Positions 43,665 to 52,472 of a stretch of 64,000 bases of DNA are shown piece by piece. The notes below the pieces were generated by a model. The model did not search any database, was not told the DNA's origin, and saw nothing but the letters and a program-made list of their open reading frames with translations. Made by a program: the position numbers and the translations under genes. The DNA is from Chryseobacterium sp. (GTDB taxonomy: Bacteria; Bacteroidota; Bacteroidia; Flavobacteriales; Weeksellaceae), in NCBI GenBank assembly GCA_027492795.1, contig JAPUEB010000017.1:30905-94904 (forward strand). The letters are read 5' to 3'. Position 1 is the first letter of the stretch. The number at the start of each line of letters is the position of its first letter.

Positions 43665-44516
43665 TTATTTTAGGAGGTCGAGTTCGAGGAGGTTGTTATT
43701 GGCTTTGTTGATTTCTTTTTGTCTTTCCTCCATATCGCGCAGATGCTTGTTTAAATCAATTTTGTTGCCTTTTTCATCATAAACTTCCACGGTGGTTCCT
43801 GCCTGAGACATCATTTGTCGCATTCCTTTTGATGGATTATTGCGATGGTCGATGAATAATTCTTTGAATTGTTTTTCGTCCACTGCTATGTGTTGTCCGT
43901 ACTTTAATCTCACTTTTTCGGTTTGAGGAATTTCTTTTTGTGTGATTTTTTTTACACCTTTTAACTCAAAAACATGAGTTTCAGATTGATCTGAAATCTT
44001 TACAATTAACCCCGGTAATCCGTGAAACTTATAAGGCCCGTTTTGCAGAGGTATTTCAATGGTAAACCAAGCCGTCCACTTTCTTCCAAATATTTCCAAA
44101 TCTGCTCTTTGGGTATTAAATTCACCAATTTTTTGTTTTTCGGATGATATTTTCCAGTTTAATGGTCGCATTTCTCTTATTTGATAGTTATCCATATCTA
44201 AATGCTGAAAAAGTGTGGTTCTATAGGATGGAAGTTCTTTTTCAACCACAAAATTTACCCTCCCGAAAAAAACTCCGTCAAAGTTAGTATTGTCGGGATT
44301 TTTAAGCGATCTCGCCTCCAGTTTAGAGTCTGAAAGAAATTTTTGGTGGCTATAAAATTTTGAAAAATTAGGATTTACATCCAAAAACATCATTTCTTCC
44401 GTTAATTTTTCTGTGGAGGTAGAATCTGTTTTAAATTTATATTCGTATATAAAACGTTGGTTTTGTGCGCATAAACTTATTGCGAAAAGTAAAAAAAGTG
44501 CAGATATTTTTCTCAT
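43665..44516 (-). CDS. GLPGLI-family exported protein
   Basis: 283 aa with signal peptide (ISALFLLFAISLCAQ). Carries the family motif in GPYKFHGLPGLIVKISD and the upstream WTAWFTIEIPLQNGPYKF. GLPGLI proteins are common in Bacteroidota and their role is unknown, probably outer-membrane or periplasmic. It is a tandem paralogue of the next gene (22-bp gap), both ending LLELDLL-type. Confidence 0.9.
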   Translation of the reverse strand: MRKISALFLLFAISLCAQNQRFIYEYKFKTDSTSTEKLTEEMMFLDVNPNFSKFYSHQKFLSDSKLEARSLKNPDNTNFDGVFFGRVNFVVEKELPSYRTTLFQHLDMDNYQIREMRPLNWKISSEKQKIGEFNTQRADLEIFGRKWTAWFTIEIPLQNGPYKFHGLPGLIVKISDQSETHVFELKGVKKITQKEIPQTEKVRLKYGQHIAVDEKQFKELFIDHRNNPSKGMRQMMSQAGTTVEVYDEKGNKIDLNKHLRDMEERQKEINKANNNLLELDLLK

Positions 44517-44537
44517 TATTTTAAAAAAAATTATAAA

Positions 44538-45389
44538 CTATTTTTCTGAAAGCAGGTCAAGCTCCAAAAAATTATTGTTCTTTTTTTGGTTTTCTTTTGC
44601 GGTTTGCTCACGATCGCGGAGGGCTTCTGCGGTGGAAAGTTCCACTCCGTTTTTTACGATTTTAAAGGAACCTCCGGAAGCCATCAGTTCTCTGAGCGAT
44701 TTTGCGGGATCTTTTCGGTTTTCCCAGAAGAGTTTTTTGTACTTTTTGTAATCTATGGCAATGCGTTCTTCTTCTGAAACCTTTTTCTTTAAATCGGTTT
44801 CGGGAAGTGTACGAATTCCTTTCAGATCCATGATGTGGGATTGGGTTTTGTCTTCTATTTTTATAATTATTCCGGGCAAACCGTGGAATTTATACGGACC
44901 ATCTTGGATTAGAATTTCGGTGGTAAACCAAGCTGTCCAAGTTCTACCGTACATTTTGGTTTCGGCTTTTTGGGCGTTGAAGGTACCGATTTTTTGTTTT
45001 TCGGGAAGGATTTTCCACTGCATTTTTCGGTCGTCGGAAATTTTGTAATCATCGCCTCCAACGGAATTATTCAAAATCACTTTAAAGTCCGGATAGGATT
45101 TTTCTACAGAATAATGAATTTTTCCATTGTAGGAATTATTGATGTTGATATTCCAACTTCCTGTAGCTATTTGCTTGTCGATTTCGGCTTTAGAGATCGA
45201 GTCCGCCTGATATTTTGGGTAGCTGTAATATTTGGAACCGTCTTTGGTAATATCCAAAACTAAAATTTCCGATAGTACTTCTGCCCTATTAGTAGAATCT
45301 GTAACGAATTTATATTCATACATCAACCGCTGATTTTGCGAGAAGGCAAATGCGGAAATTAAGAGAAGAAGTAAGGTGAATTTTTTCAT
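44538..45389 (-). CDS. GLPGLI-family exported protein, paralogue
   Basis: 283 aa with signal peptide (FTLLLLLISAFAFSQ). It has GPYKFHGLPGIIIKIED and the same WTAWFTTEILIQDGPYKF block; identical length to the neighbour, so this is a recent-to-moderate tandem duplication. It lies downstream of the M56 gene on the same strand, separated by a 212-bp repeat-filled gap. Confidence 0.9.
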   Translation of the reverse strand: MKKFTLLLLLISAFAFSQNQRLMYEYKFVTDSTNRAEVLSEILVLDITKDGSKYYSYPKYQADSISKAEIDKQIATGSWNININNSYNGKIHYSVEKSYPDFKVILNNSVGGDDYKISDDRKMQWKILPEKQKIGTFNAQKAETKMYGRTWTAWFTTEILIQDGPYKFHGLPGIIIKIEDKTQSHIMDLKGIRTLPETDLKKKVSEEERIAIDYKKYKKLFWENRKDPAKSLRELMASGGSFKIVKNGVELSTAEALRDREQTAKENQKKNNNFLELDLLSEK

Positions 45390-45455
45390 TTTTTATTTTT
45401 TTCTTAATTGTTAGTTTTCAACATTATAGTTCCAAATTATTGAAAATCAATTTCT

Positions 45456-45555
45456 TTTCCCCAACCCTAAAGGGAGGAAATTGATTTTCTTCGCTCCGTG
45501 TCATCCTGAGGCTCTCGAAGGAAGGGTTGGGGAAAACGAAGAAAATCAATTTTCG
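45456..45555. repeat. nested repeat: CCCTAAAGGG element with an inserted GTCATCCTGAG element
   Basis: TTTCCCCAACCCTAAAGGG at the left faces AAGGGTTGGGGAAA at the right, followed by GAAAATCAATTTTC. In the middle lies GTGTCATCCTGAGGCTCTCG then AAGGA (45498-45522), a different widespread element. So one repeat has inserted into another. Confidence 0.7.
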
Positions 45556-45601
45556 GCAAAGTTTAATAACTTACATTTTTTTTCAAACACAATGAAAATT
45601 A

Positions 45602-47383
45602 TCAATAAGTCGTAAGGTAAAACTCTCCTTTTTTTTCTCCTTTCTTAATGGACTTTACTTTCGTAACTTTTTTACCGTTTTCTAAGATTTCTCCTGTGGA
45701 TAAATCTTTTAGTTGCTCTTGAGAAGCCGGCTTTCCGTTGACAAAAATTTTCATATGTTTTGTGGGAAGCATAAAAATTTGCGGTTTATCTGTTGGTTCA
45801 CCAATTATAAAACTCATGAGTCCATATTTATCATCTGCATTATCAGATTTTTCCATCTTTATTTTCATTTTCAATTTTCCCCCGTCATCCGTAAAATTGT
45901 TTTCAACCTTCCAATTATCATAATTTTCTTTGTTTAAAGCTTTGGCGGCTTCCACTGTTTCAGAAACTTTTTGCTTTATTTTTTCATTGGTTGTATTTTC
46001 TCTTTCCTTCTTTAAAGCTGAAATATCTTCCTCTACCTGCTTTTCAGTTTTCTCTAAAATTTCAGCATCTTTTTCAGCCATAATTCTGTCCAAACGAGCT
46101 TGGTTTTCAGGCTTTTTTAAAGATTTTAAATATTCACGCCACTCCGGTGCATATTTATCCTGTAGTTTCCAATATTTTTCGTGATTATTCTTCATTTCAT
46201 CGATGGAATCCATTTGAAAAACTCCATATTTCTCAAATTCGCCGTAAGGTCCTAAAACCCCGAATTCCTTATAAAGATGCTCATTTCCTCCCAAAGAAGA
46301 ATATGAAGTCACTATTTTCTTATTGTTCTTGTTTTTTTCATAATTCTTCATGAATTCTATTCGGGAAACTTCATCACCATTAATAATGAACAAAGATTTT
46401 TCTGTAGAATTTTTAAGTTTTTCATCCATAGAAAAACTAGCTTCTCCTTTTACCAATACTGCAGTAACGGTGGCTTTTGCCTTGGTGGTATCTTGTTTTA
46501 TTTTCGCTACGGCTTTTTCAATTTCCTTATTTTTCGCATTCACCATATAAGCGAATGCAAGTGTGAAAACTACCGGCAACGCAAGGATTCTGTGCGCATA
46601 TCCGAATTTAGTGTTGGGTTTTTGTAACATTTTCAGTCGTTTTTTGAGGTTGGAACTAAGGAATGGACTGGTTGCGGGAATCACAGTTCCGGAAAAGTGA
46701 TTCGCTAAAAGCATCTGCGCAAATGCTTTGGTGTCCATATTTTTTACGGCTTTTTTATCAGCCAAATATTCGTGGATTAAGTTGATTTCTTTTTTGATGA
46801 ACCAAAATACGGGATTGAACCATAAAATTGCAGTTACCAATTCCATAAAAAGTTTATCAAAACTGTGTTTCTGTTCTATGTGAACCATCTCGTGCTTCAG
46901 AATTTGGCGTCCCAAATCTGAATTTAAGAGGATTGAATTTTTCCAAAACAAATTTTTAAAATAGGAAAAAGGAGCGCTCTCAAGATTGGTGTTGTACACC
47001 GAAACGCCTTGAATTTCTTCCTTTGGAAACTGTTTTTTGAACGTTGATATTTTAAATAAAGCTATAAAAAGTCTGATTAAAAAAACGAGAGCAACCACTC
47101 CAAAAGCGAGAAGAGCAAGTTGAGGATAAATGAAATCATTGTTTAAAGTTTTAGTTGAATTAAAATTTTGTAATGAATTTAATAATAAGTAGATATCTTT
47201 ATTTACTTCAACCGTAAAATAAGATATTTTAAGAAGCGGTAACAGCAAACTTACCGCCACAATCGAAAGCAGATAAAACCTGTTGTAGTGGTGAAAAGTT
47301 TTATCCTTTAAAGCCAAGTGATAGTATCCGAACATCACCGCAGAACACAAAATCACTTTTCCGAAATATAGAAACGTTTCCAT
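45602..47383 (-). CDS. M56-family (BlaR1/MecR1-like) membrane metallopeptidase
   Basis: 593 aa. Four transmembrane helices in the first ~300 residues and a zinc peptidase motif H164EMVH168 (in LKHEMVHIEQKHSFD) with NLIHEYLADKKA downstream. The C-terminal ~300 residues are a periplasmic/charged region unlike the penicillin-binding sensor of true BlaR1, so the signal is unknown. BlaR1-type proteases cleave the BlaI-type repressor encoded just upstream (10 bp gap). No beta-lactamase lies nearby. Confidence 0.9.
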   Translation of the reverse strand: METFLYFGKVILCSAVMFGYYHLALKDKTFHHYNRFYLLSIVAVSLLLPLLKISYFTVEVNKDIYLLLNSLQNFNSTKTLNNDFIYPQLALLAFGVVALVFLIRLFIALFKISTFKKQFPKEEIQGVSVYNTNLESAPFSYFKNLFWKNSILLNSDLGRQILKHEMVHIEQKHSFDKLFMELVTAILWFNPVFWFIKKEINLIHEYLADKKAVKNMDTKAFAQMLLANHFSGTVIPATSPFLSSNLKKRLKMLQKPNTKFGYAHRILALPVVFTLAFAYMVNAKNKEIEKAVAKIKQDTTKAKATVTAVLVKGEASFSMDEKLKNSTEKSLFIINGDEVSRIEFMKNYEKNKNNKKIVTSYSSLGGNEHLYKEFGVLGPYGEFEKYGVFQMDSIDEMKNNHEKYWKLQDKYAPEWREYLKSLKKPENQARLDRIMAEKDAEILEKTEKQVEEDISALKKERENTTNEKIKQKVSETVEAAKALNKENYDNWKVENNFTDDGGKLKMKIKMEKSDNADDKYGLMSFIIGEPTDKPQIFMLPTKHMKIFVNGKPASQEQLKDLSTGEILENGKKVTKVKSIKKGEKKGEFYLTTY

Positions 47384-47393
47384 AATAATATAT

Positions 47394-47810
47394 TTATAAT
47401 CCTCTCCCTAAATCCCTCTCCAAAGGAGAGGGACTTCCATTGGATGTATTATTATCTTTCAATTCGTTTAGGAGCAGCTCAAGGTCTTCCACGCTGATTT
47501 CGTTTTTTTCTACCAAAAAAGAAACTGCACTTTTGTAGGAACCTGAAAAATAGTTTTTCACCAAACTTTTGATGGATTTTCCGCTGTATTGTTCCTTTGA
47601 AATTAGCGGGAAATATTCGTGTTGTCTTCCGTGAACCTCATAATCCACAAAATCTTTCTCTTTTAAAACCTTCAGAATGGTAGAAACGGTGTTGGTGTGT
47701 GGTTTTGGCTCGGGAAATTGGTCTAGAAGGTCTTTCAGGAAGCCTTTTCCTACGTTCCAGAGATACTGCATCACCTGTTCTTCTGCTTTTGTTAATTGTT
47801 GAATCTGCAT
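47394..47810 (-). CDS. BlaI/MecI/CopY-family repressor
   Basis: 138 aa. Winged helix (LTKAEEQVMQYLWNVGKGFL, HTNTVSTILKVLKEKDFV) followed by the dimer helices with the protease-sensitive region. The partner M56 protease follows at once. The last ~15 residues (GSPSPLERDLGRGL) are encoded by a palindromic intergenic repeat at 47400-47436, so the C-terminus has been altered by repeat insertion. A palindrome over the promoter (47813-47828) is a likely operator. Confidence 0.92.
   Translation of the reverse strand: MQIQQLTKAEEQVMQYLWNVGKGFLKDLLDQFPEPKPHTNTVSTILKVLKEKDFVDYEVHGRQHEYFPLISKEQYSGKSIKSLVKNYFSGSYKSAVSFLVEKNEISVEDLELLLNELKDNNTSNGSPSPLERDLGRGL
47400..47436. repeat. C/T-rich palindromic repeat inside the 3' end of the BlaI-type gene
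   Basis: CCTCTCCCTAAATCCCTCTC followed by CAAAGGAGAGGGACTT; the inner CCCTCTCC and GGAGAGGG pair. It codes for the odd C-terminus of the repressor and sits in the short gap before the M56 gene. Confidence 0.7.
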
Positions 47811-47812
47811 AT

Positions 47813-47828
47813 CACTAAATTATTAGTG
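47813..47828. promoter_or_regulatory. probable BlaI-type operator
   Basis: CACTAA-N4-TTAGTG, starting 3 bp upstream of the repressor start codon, over the expected transcription start; the -7 element TACATTTG (47832-47839, minus strand) lies just upstream, with a TTG -33 box 19 bp further. This suggests autorepression. Confidence 0.65.
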
Positions 47829-47951
47829 AAACAAATGTAGGAAGAAAATTGATATTTACAACTATTTTTATAGTTATAATTAAAAATAAATGCTAAAAAT
47901 CTGATAATCAATACATAAATTTTTAAATCTCAATAATTATTTTTTATTTTC

Positions 47952-48184
47952 TCTCGCAGATTTAGCGGATTATGCAGATTTTAATTGCAAAGTAATTCTC
48001 TACAAAATTATATTTACGATTGATAAGCAAAATAATTTTTGCCACGAAATCGAAGATTCGACGTAGTCAATGCACGAAAGCCTTTATTCGTGTATTCGTG
48101 GCGTATTCATCAATTATAATCAAAGTAATTTGAATTTTTTGAATGTGGCATTAAAAAATCTGCGAAATCAGCAATATCTGCGAG
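47952..48184. repeat. nested repeat: CTCGCAGAT arms around a CCACGAA palindrome
   Basis: Outer CTCGCAGAT (from ~47954) pairs with ATCTGCGAG ending at 48184; inside lies GCCACGAA...TTCGTGGC (48041-48102) with about 21 bp inserted in its left arm. The same two families lie side by side at 4135-4292. The gap 47840-47950 is AT-rich with no gene. Confidence 0.65.
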
Positions 48185-48196
48185 AATAAAAAAAAA

Positions 48197-48880
48197 TCAT
48201 CTTGTAAGAACCGCAAGAAACTGGTCGTGTTCATCTTCAAAAACGATATCGCAGTTCCAGCCTTCCTCTTTTGAAATTGTTTTTAAGGTATTTTGGTCGG
48301 TGTACAACCACTTGAACCAATCCGTCAACTCATTTCCATATTCGTAACGGCATTTTACTTCACCGTAGTAATGATTAGGTTTTTGGATATCTTCATACAT
48401 ATAATTGATGTCGGAAGAATCAAAAATAAGTTTTCCGTTGGGATGTAATAATTCTGATGATTTTTTTAAAAGCTTTCGAAAACCTTCAATATCTGAGGAA
48501 ATTCCTACACCATTCATCAACAATAAAATCGTATCGAAAGTTTCGCCGGAAAATTGGAAAAAATCGTTGCAGATTACGTTCTTTAAACCTCTATCATTCA
48601 TCACTTCACAAGCTGATGGTGAAATTTCCAAAGCATATACGTCAAACCCTTTTTTTTGCAATTCCAAAGCGTGCGAACCGGCTCCTGCTCCCACATCCAA
48701 AATTTTTCCCGAACAAAGTTCCAAAGTCTTTTTTTCCAGAACAGGCATTTCTTTTAGATTTCTAAAATAAAGCGAAACAGGCATTTCCACTTTCGGCCCG
48801 AAAGTATCATGAACAAAGAGTTTTTTCTTATTCTTTTTGAAATAGTAATCGTGAATTGCTTTTCCGGGAAGGTCTGTCAT
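48197..48880 (-). CDS. class I SAM-dependent methyltransferase
   Basis: 227 aa. Rossmann-fold methyltransferase with motif I ILDVGAGAGSHALELQKKGF (residues ~58-77), acidic residue in VYALEIS, and motif post I VICNDFFQF/LLLMNGVG. The substrate is unknown; no neighbour suggests one. It lies on the opposite strand to the injection-system operon, separated by ~140 bp. Confidence 0.88.
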   Translation of the reverse strand: MTDLPGKAIHDYYFKKNKKKLFVHDTFGPKVEMPVSLYFRNLKEMPVLEKKTLELCSGKILDVGAGAGSHALELQKKGFDVYALEISPSACEVMNDRGLKNVICNDFFQFSGETFDTILLLMNGVGISSDIEGFRKLLKKSSELLHPNGKLIFDSSDINYMYEDIQKPNHYYGEVKCRYEYGNELTDWFKWLYTDQNTLKTISKEEGWNCDIVFEDEHDQFLAVLTR

Positions 48881-49019
48881 TTTTATAAAAATGTTTTTTA
48901 GTTCTTGTATGTGCCGAAAATACAGACTTTTTTAAGAAATATTGAAAAAAAATCAATAAAAAATAAAATATATTGAAAAAAGTTATAATTTTACATCAAC
49001 TAAACTAATAACCTTAACC

Positions 49020-49559
49020 ATGATTTTCGCTTTGCTAGAAAATCTGCGGCTTCATTTGGAAAATGAACTTGCCGCAGATGGCATTACTTTCCAGCTCAAT
49101 TATCTACCCGGAAGAGATGTTGTGAACCAAATAAATGAGGACAGCATCTACATTACCCTATTGAGCATTTCGGAGGACGTTTCTGCAAAAATCCCTTACG
49201 TATATCATCAAAATACCGAAAACCAGTACACCAGACAAAATCCTCCGCTAGTTCTGGACTTAAGCGTGATGATTTCCTCCTTCTTTAAAAATTATACTGA
49301 AGGATTGAAGGCTATTTCCAAAGTAATCCAAAAGCTTTCGGACAAGAAGAAGTTCATCAGCAATAATCTTGAATATACCACAGCTCTGTACAACATATCA
49401 ATGGAACAGAGCAGCAATCTTTGGCAGGCTTTATCCACGAATATTCTTCCTAACATTATCTATAAAATCCGGTACATCCATATAATTCCTGATGTGGACG
49501 AAAACAGGGATAAATTCGGAGAAGTTGTTGAAATCCATCTAAAAACCAACAAAAAATGA
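49020..49559 (+). CDS. eCIS tail-terminator-like protein (Pvc16_N/DUF4255)
   Basis: 179 aa. First gene of a contractile injection operon. MIFALLENLRLHLENELA, SIYITLLSISEDVSAK and NPPLVLDLSVMISSFFKNYTEGLKAI match the Pvc16 N-terminal/DUF4255 domain, which caps the sheath-tube at its upper end. It has no effector or fibre domain. The stop overlaps the next start by 4 bp (ATGA). Confidence 0.88.
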   Translation: MIFALLENLRLHLENELAADGITFQLNYLPGRDVVNQINEDSIYITLLSISEDVSAKIPYVYHQNTENQYTRQNPPLVLDLSVMISSFFKNYTEGLKAISKVIQKLSDKKKFISNNLEYTTALYNISMEQSSNLWQALSTNILPNIIYKIRYIHIIPDVDENRDKFGEVVEIHLKTNKK

Positions 49560-50194
49560 GCTTCGTTTTACAAATACGGAGAAACGGCGGTGCGCTTATA
49601 GAGCTGAAAAAAATACAGCTTTGGCAAAGGATTGTGTACCAAGATAACTCTGAAGAGAAAATAAAGGTTGCCCCAAAAATTGTCCCTTTGCTTGATACTG
49701 AAAAACCCATGCAGCAAGCCGGAATTTTTTTTAAAAATAGAGATTCAGAATATGTTTTTTACCAAGCGGAAACTATAAACGAAGACTTAAAACAGACCGT
49801 AAAACTATTAACCGAGAAACTATATTTCCAATTTGAATCCGAATTACCTAAAAGCTATAAAATTAGCGATATTAAAAAAATTGAGTATAGTGTAAAACAA
49901 AATTTTAGCGAAATATTGACGCAAAAAGTCTTCAATGAACATTACAGATTCCGCAAAATCACAAATATGGCTTTTGATTTCTTTTTGCTAAACGAGGACG
50001 GCAAAAAGTTTTTTGCCAAAAGATTAACTCCGTATGAAACAAATGCTCCAGCTTATGATGTAAAAATTGTGGAACACTCCATAGAATGCAAAAATCTTCA
50101 AACAGGTTTTTATGACATAGATGGTGAAAAATGGTTCCTCGATAAAAACTTTGAAATAAAACCCAATCATTATATTCTAAAAATAACCTTATAA
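49556..50194 (+). CDS. eCIS-operon protein of unknown function
   Basis: 212 aa, no signal peptide, starting at the ATGA overlap with the first gene. Charged, mixed alpha/beta, with ELKKIQLWQRIVYQ and the C-terminal DIDGEKWFLDKNFEIKPNHY. I do not recognise a family. The tight coupling between terminator and sheath genes suggests an assembly or structural part of the particle, for example a cap or collar. Confidence 0.7.
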   Translation: MSFVLQIRRNGGALIELKKIQLWQRIVYQDNSEEKIKVAPKIVPLLDTEKPMQQAGIFFKNRDSEYVFYQAETINEDLKQTVKLLTEKLYFQFESELPKSYKISDIKKIEYSVKQNFSEILTQKVFNEHYRFRKITNMAFDFFLLNEDGKKFFAKRLTPYETNAPAYDVKIVEHSIECKNLQTGFYDIDGEKWFLDKNFEIKPNHYILKITL

Positions 50195-50205
50195 AAATTA
50201 ATGCT

Positions 50206-52014
50206 ATGAGTACTCTAAAAATTCCGGGAGTGTATGTACAGGAAATCCCAACATTTCCTCCGGGTGTTGCCGAAGTTAATTCAGCAATTCCAGCCTTCAT
50301 TGGTTACACAGAAAGAACAAATTACAATGAGATTGACCTAACGAACGAGCCAGTAAAAATACAATCTATGTTGGAGTTCAGCAGATTGTTTGGAGAATCT
50401 TCTCCCGTAAAGGCCAAAAATGTGAAGCTCGATCTGGTGGAAACCGAAAAGAATGCAACTATTGAAAGCCAATACTTCATGTATGATTCTTTGCAGCTGT
50501 ATTTTCTAAACGGAGGCGGACCTTGTTATATTGTATCCATTGGCGACTTCAAAGTTGGCATAAATCAGGACCACTTTTTAAATGCGCTAAACGCTCTGGA
50601 CCTTTATGACGAGCCTACAATTTACTTATTTCCTGATGCAGTTCTTCTTCCAGCAACAAATTTAAAAAATGTTCTTCCGGTCGCACTGAATAAATGCAGT
50701 GAATTGATGGACAGATTTTGCATTTTCGATCTACCGCAAAACAAAAGCGCAATCGACAGTTTAGAAAACATCAAAGATTTTCGGAACACAATCGGCATTG
50801 CAAATCTTAAATATGGAGCCGCCTATACACCGTGGTTGGAAACAACATTGGAAAAAAGAATTCCTGCAGAATCCATTGAAAATATATTTGACCGATTGAA
50901 TGAGCAAAACTCCATCCTACTGGAAAAAGAAATCAATGGCAAGATGATAAAAGATGTAATTGCAGAATATAAAGCTTTTTTGGCTCTCCTAACCGCTTTG
51001 GATGCTGATAACGCGATAAAGGATATTTATAAAACTTTCAAGGAGTCTATTCCAATCTATACCACCGGAGGAGCTAAAGAAGACAAAAACCCATTTGATG
51101 ATGCAGAAGTTTTTAAACCTCTAAAAAATTTTCCTACTGCTTCTTCGGCAGCATTCAAATCGGTTTGGGATAATACTGTGTTGGCAAAAATAGCATCTTG
51201 GAAAACAGAGCTTTCAGGTGAAATAGCCAAAGGAGCAACAGATGCAGCGAAAGCGACCATAAAAAGGGACTTTCTGAATGCTATGACGCAAAACAATGAA
51301 ATGCTGAAATTCCAAAATGTATCGGGATGGATGAATACAGCTACCAAACCGAATATTGATAGTTATGAAAACTTTCTTATAGAAAACATTCCCTATTATT
51401 CTAGTCTTTTAAAAATTCTAAAAACCAAGCTCACCTCACTTCCACCATCTGGTGCAATGGCGGGACTATACTGTAAAACCGACAACGAGCGCGGAGTTTG
51501 GAAAGCACCCGCCAACATTTCTGTAAATGCTGTAAGTGGTGTTACACAGCTGTACACCAATTCAGATTTGGCAGAATTGAATGTTGACCCGATTGCTGGA
51601 AAATCTGTAAATGTAATTCGCCCAATCACGGGATACGGAACAATGGTAATGGGAGCAAGAACTTTGGCAGGAAACGATGCGGAGTGGAGGTACATCCCAG
51701 TAAGAAGGCTTTTCATCTTTATTGAAGAAAACCTTAAAAAATCTACATCTTGGGCTGTTTTTGAACCCAACGACAGGCTGCTTTGGCTAAAAGTACGAAC
51801 ACAAATTGAAAATTATCTTTTTGAACTGTGGAGAAGAGGCGCACTTGCAGGAGCAAAACCTGAACACGCATACCAAGTAACTTGTGGATTAAACAGCACC
51901 ATGACTCCGCAAGACATATTGGAGGGTAAACTTTATATTGAAGTTAAGCTTGCAGCCGTAAGACCTACAGAATTTATCGTGTTGAAATTCTCTCACCAAC
52001 TACAAAAATCTTAA
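50206..52014 (+). CDS. eCIS contractile tail sheath protein
   Basis: 602 aa. The contracting outer sheath that drives the inner tube into a target. N-terminus KIPGVYVQEIPTFPPGVAEV, TAIPAFIGYT-type strand, the late PPSGAMAGLYCKTDNERGVWKAPANI-type block and the C-terminal QIENYLFELWRRGALAGAKPEHAY arm are all sheath signatures. Residues ~245-400 are an extra-long middle region (GGAKEDKNPFDDAEVF, KATIKRDFLNAMTQN) compared with short phage sheaths; it probably faces outward. Confidence 0.96.
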   Translation: MSTLKIPGVYVQEIPTFPPGVAEVNSAIPAFIGYTERTNYNEIDLTNEPVKIQSMLEFSRLFGESSPVKAKNVKLDLVETEKNATIESQYFMYDSLQLYFLNGGGPCYIVSIGDFKVGINQDHFLNALNALDLYDEPTIYLFPDAVLLPATNLKNVLPVALNKCSELMDRFCIFDLPQNKSAIDSLENIKDFRNTIGIANLKYGAAYTPWLETTLEKRIPAESIENIFDRLNEQNSILLEKEINGKMIKDVIAEYKAFLALLTALDADNAIKDIYKTFKESIPIYTTGGAKEDKNPFDDAEVFKPLKNFPTASSAAFKSVWDNTVLAKIASWKTELSGEIAKGATDAAKATIKRDFLNAMTQNNEMLKFQNVSGWMNTATKPNIDSYENFLIENIPYYSSLLKILKTKLTSLPPSGAMAGLYCKTDNERGVWKAPANISVNAVSGVTQLYTNSDLAELNVDPIAGKSVNVIRPITGYGTMVMGARTLAGNDAEWRYIPVRRLFIFIEENLKKSTSWAVFEPNDRLLWLKVRTQIENYLFELWRRGALAGAKPEHAYQVTCGLNSTMTPQDILEGKLYIEVKLAAVRPTEFIVLKFSHQLQKS

Positions 52015-52036
52015 ATAACCATAAAAACATACAATT

Positions 52037-52471
52037 ATGCCAAGTAACATACCTTTCCCAAAATCCCATTTCAGGGTAGATTGTGGGATGAGCAGCGTAG
52101 GATTTACCGAAGTTTCGGGACTTAATATGGAAATACAGGTCGTAGAATACAGAGTGGGTTCCAGTAACGATTTCTCTATGCAGAAAATTCCTGGATTGAG
52201 AAAGTTTGGAACTATTTCTTTAAAACGAGGACTTACACCAAACGACAACGAGTTTTTTCAATGGATCAATACCGCCGCACTCAACAATGTAGAGCGAAGA
52301 AATGTAACCATCACCATGCTGGATGACGAGCATAATCCCGTCGTTTCTTGGAAAATCCTGAATGCATTCCCATCCAAAGTAGATTACGGAACATTGGATG
52401 CCAAAAGTAACGATGTGGCGATCCAACAGCTTGATTTGGCCATCGAAGGTTTCAGTGTAGAATTTAGCTAA
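52037..52471 (+). CDS. eCIS tail tube protein 1 (T4 gp19-like)
   Basis: 144 aa. Forms the inner tube. KSHFRVDCGMSSVGFTEVSG, EYRVGSSNDFSMQKIPGL and GTISLKRGLTPNDNEFFQW match the gp19/Pvc1 family; the ends SKVDYGTLDAKSNDVAIQQL and EGFSVEF are typical. The sheath gene precedes it, and a second tube gene follows after 1 bp. Confidence 0.94.
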   Translation: MPSNIPFPKSHFRVDCGMSSVGFTEVSGLNMEIQVVEYRVGSSNDFSMQKIPGLRKFGTISLKRGLTPNDNEFFQWINTAALNNVERRNVTITMLDDEHNPVVSWKILNAFPSKVDYGTLDAKSNDVAIQQLDLAIEGFSVEFS

Positions 52472-52472
52472 A

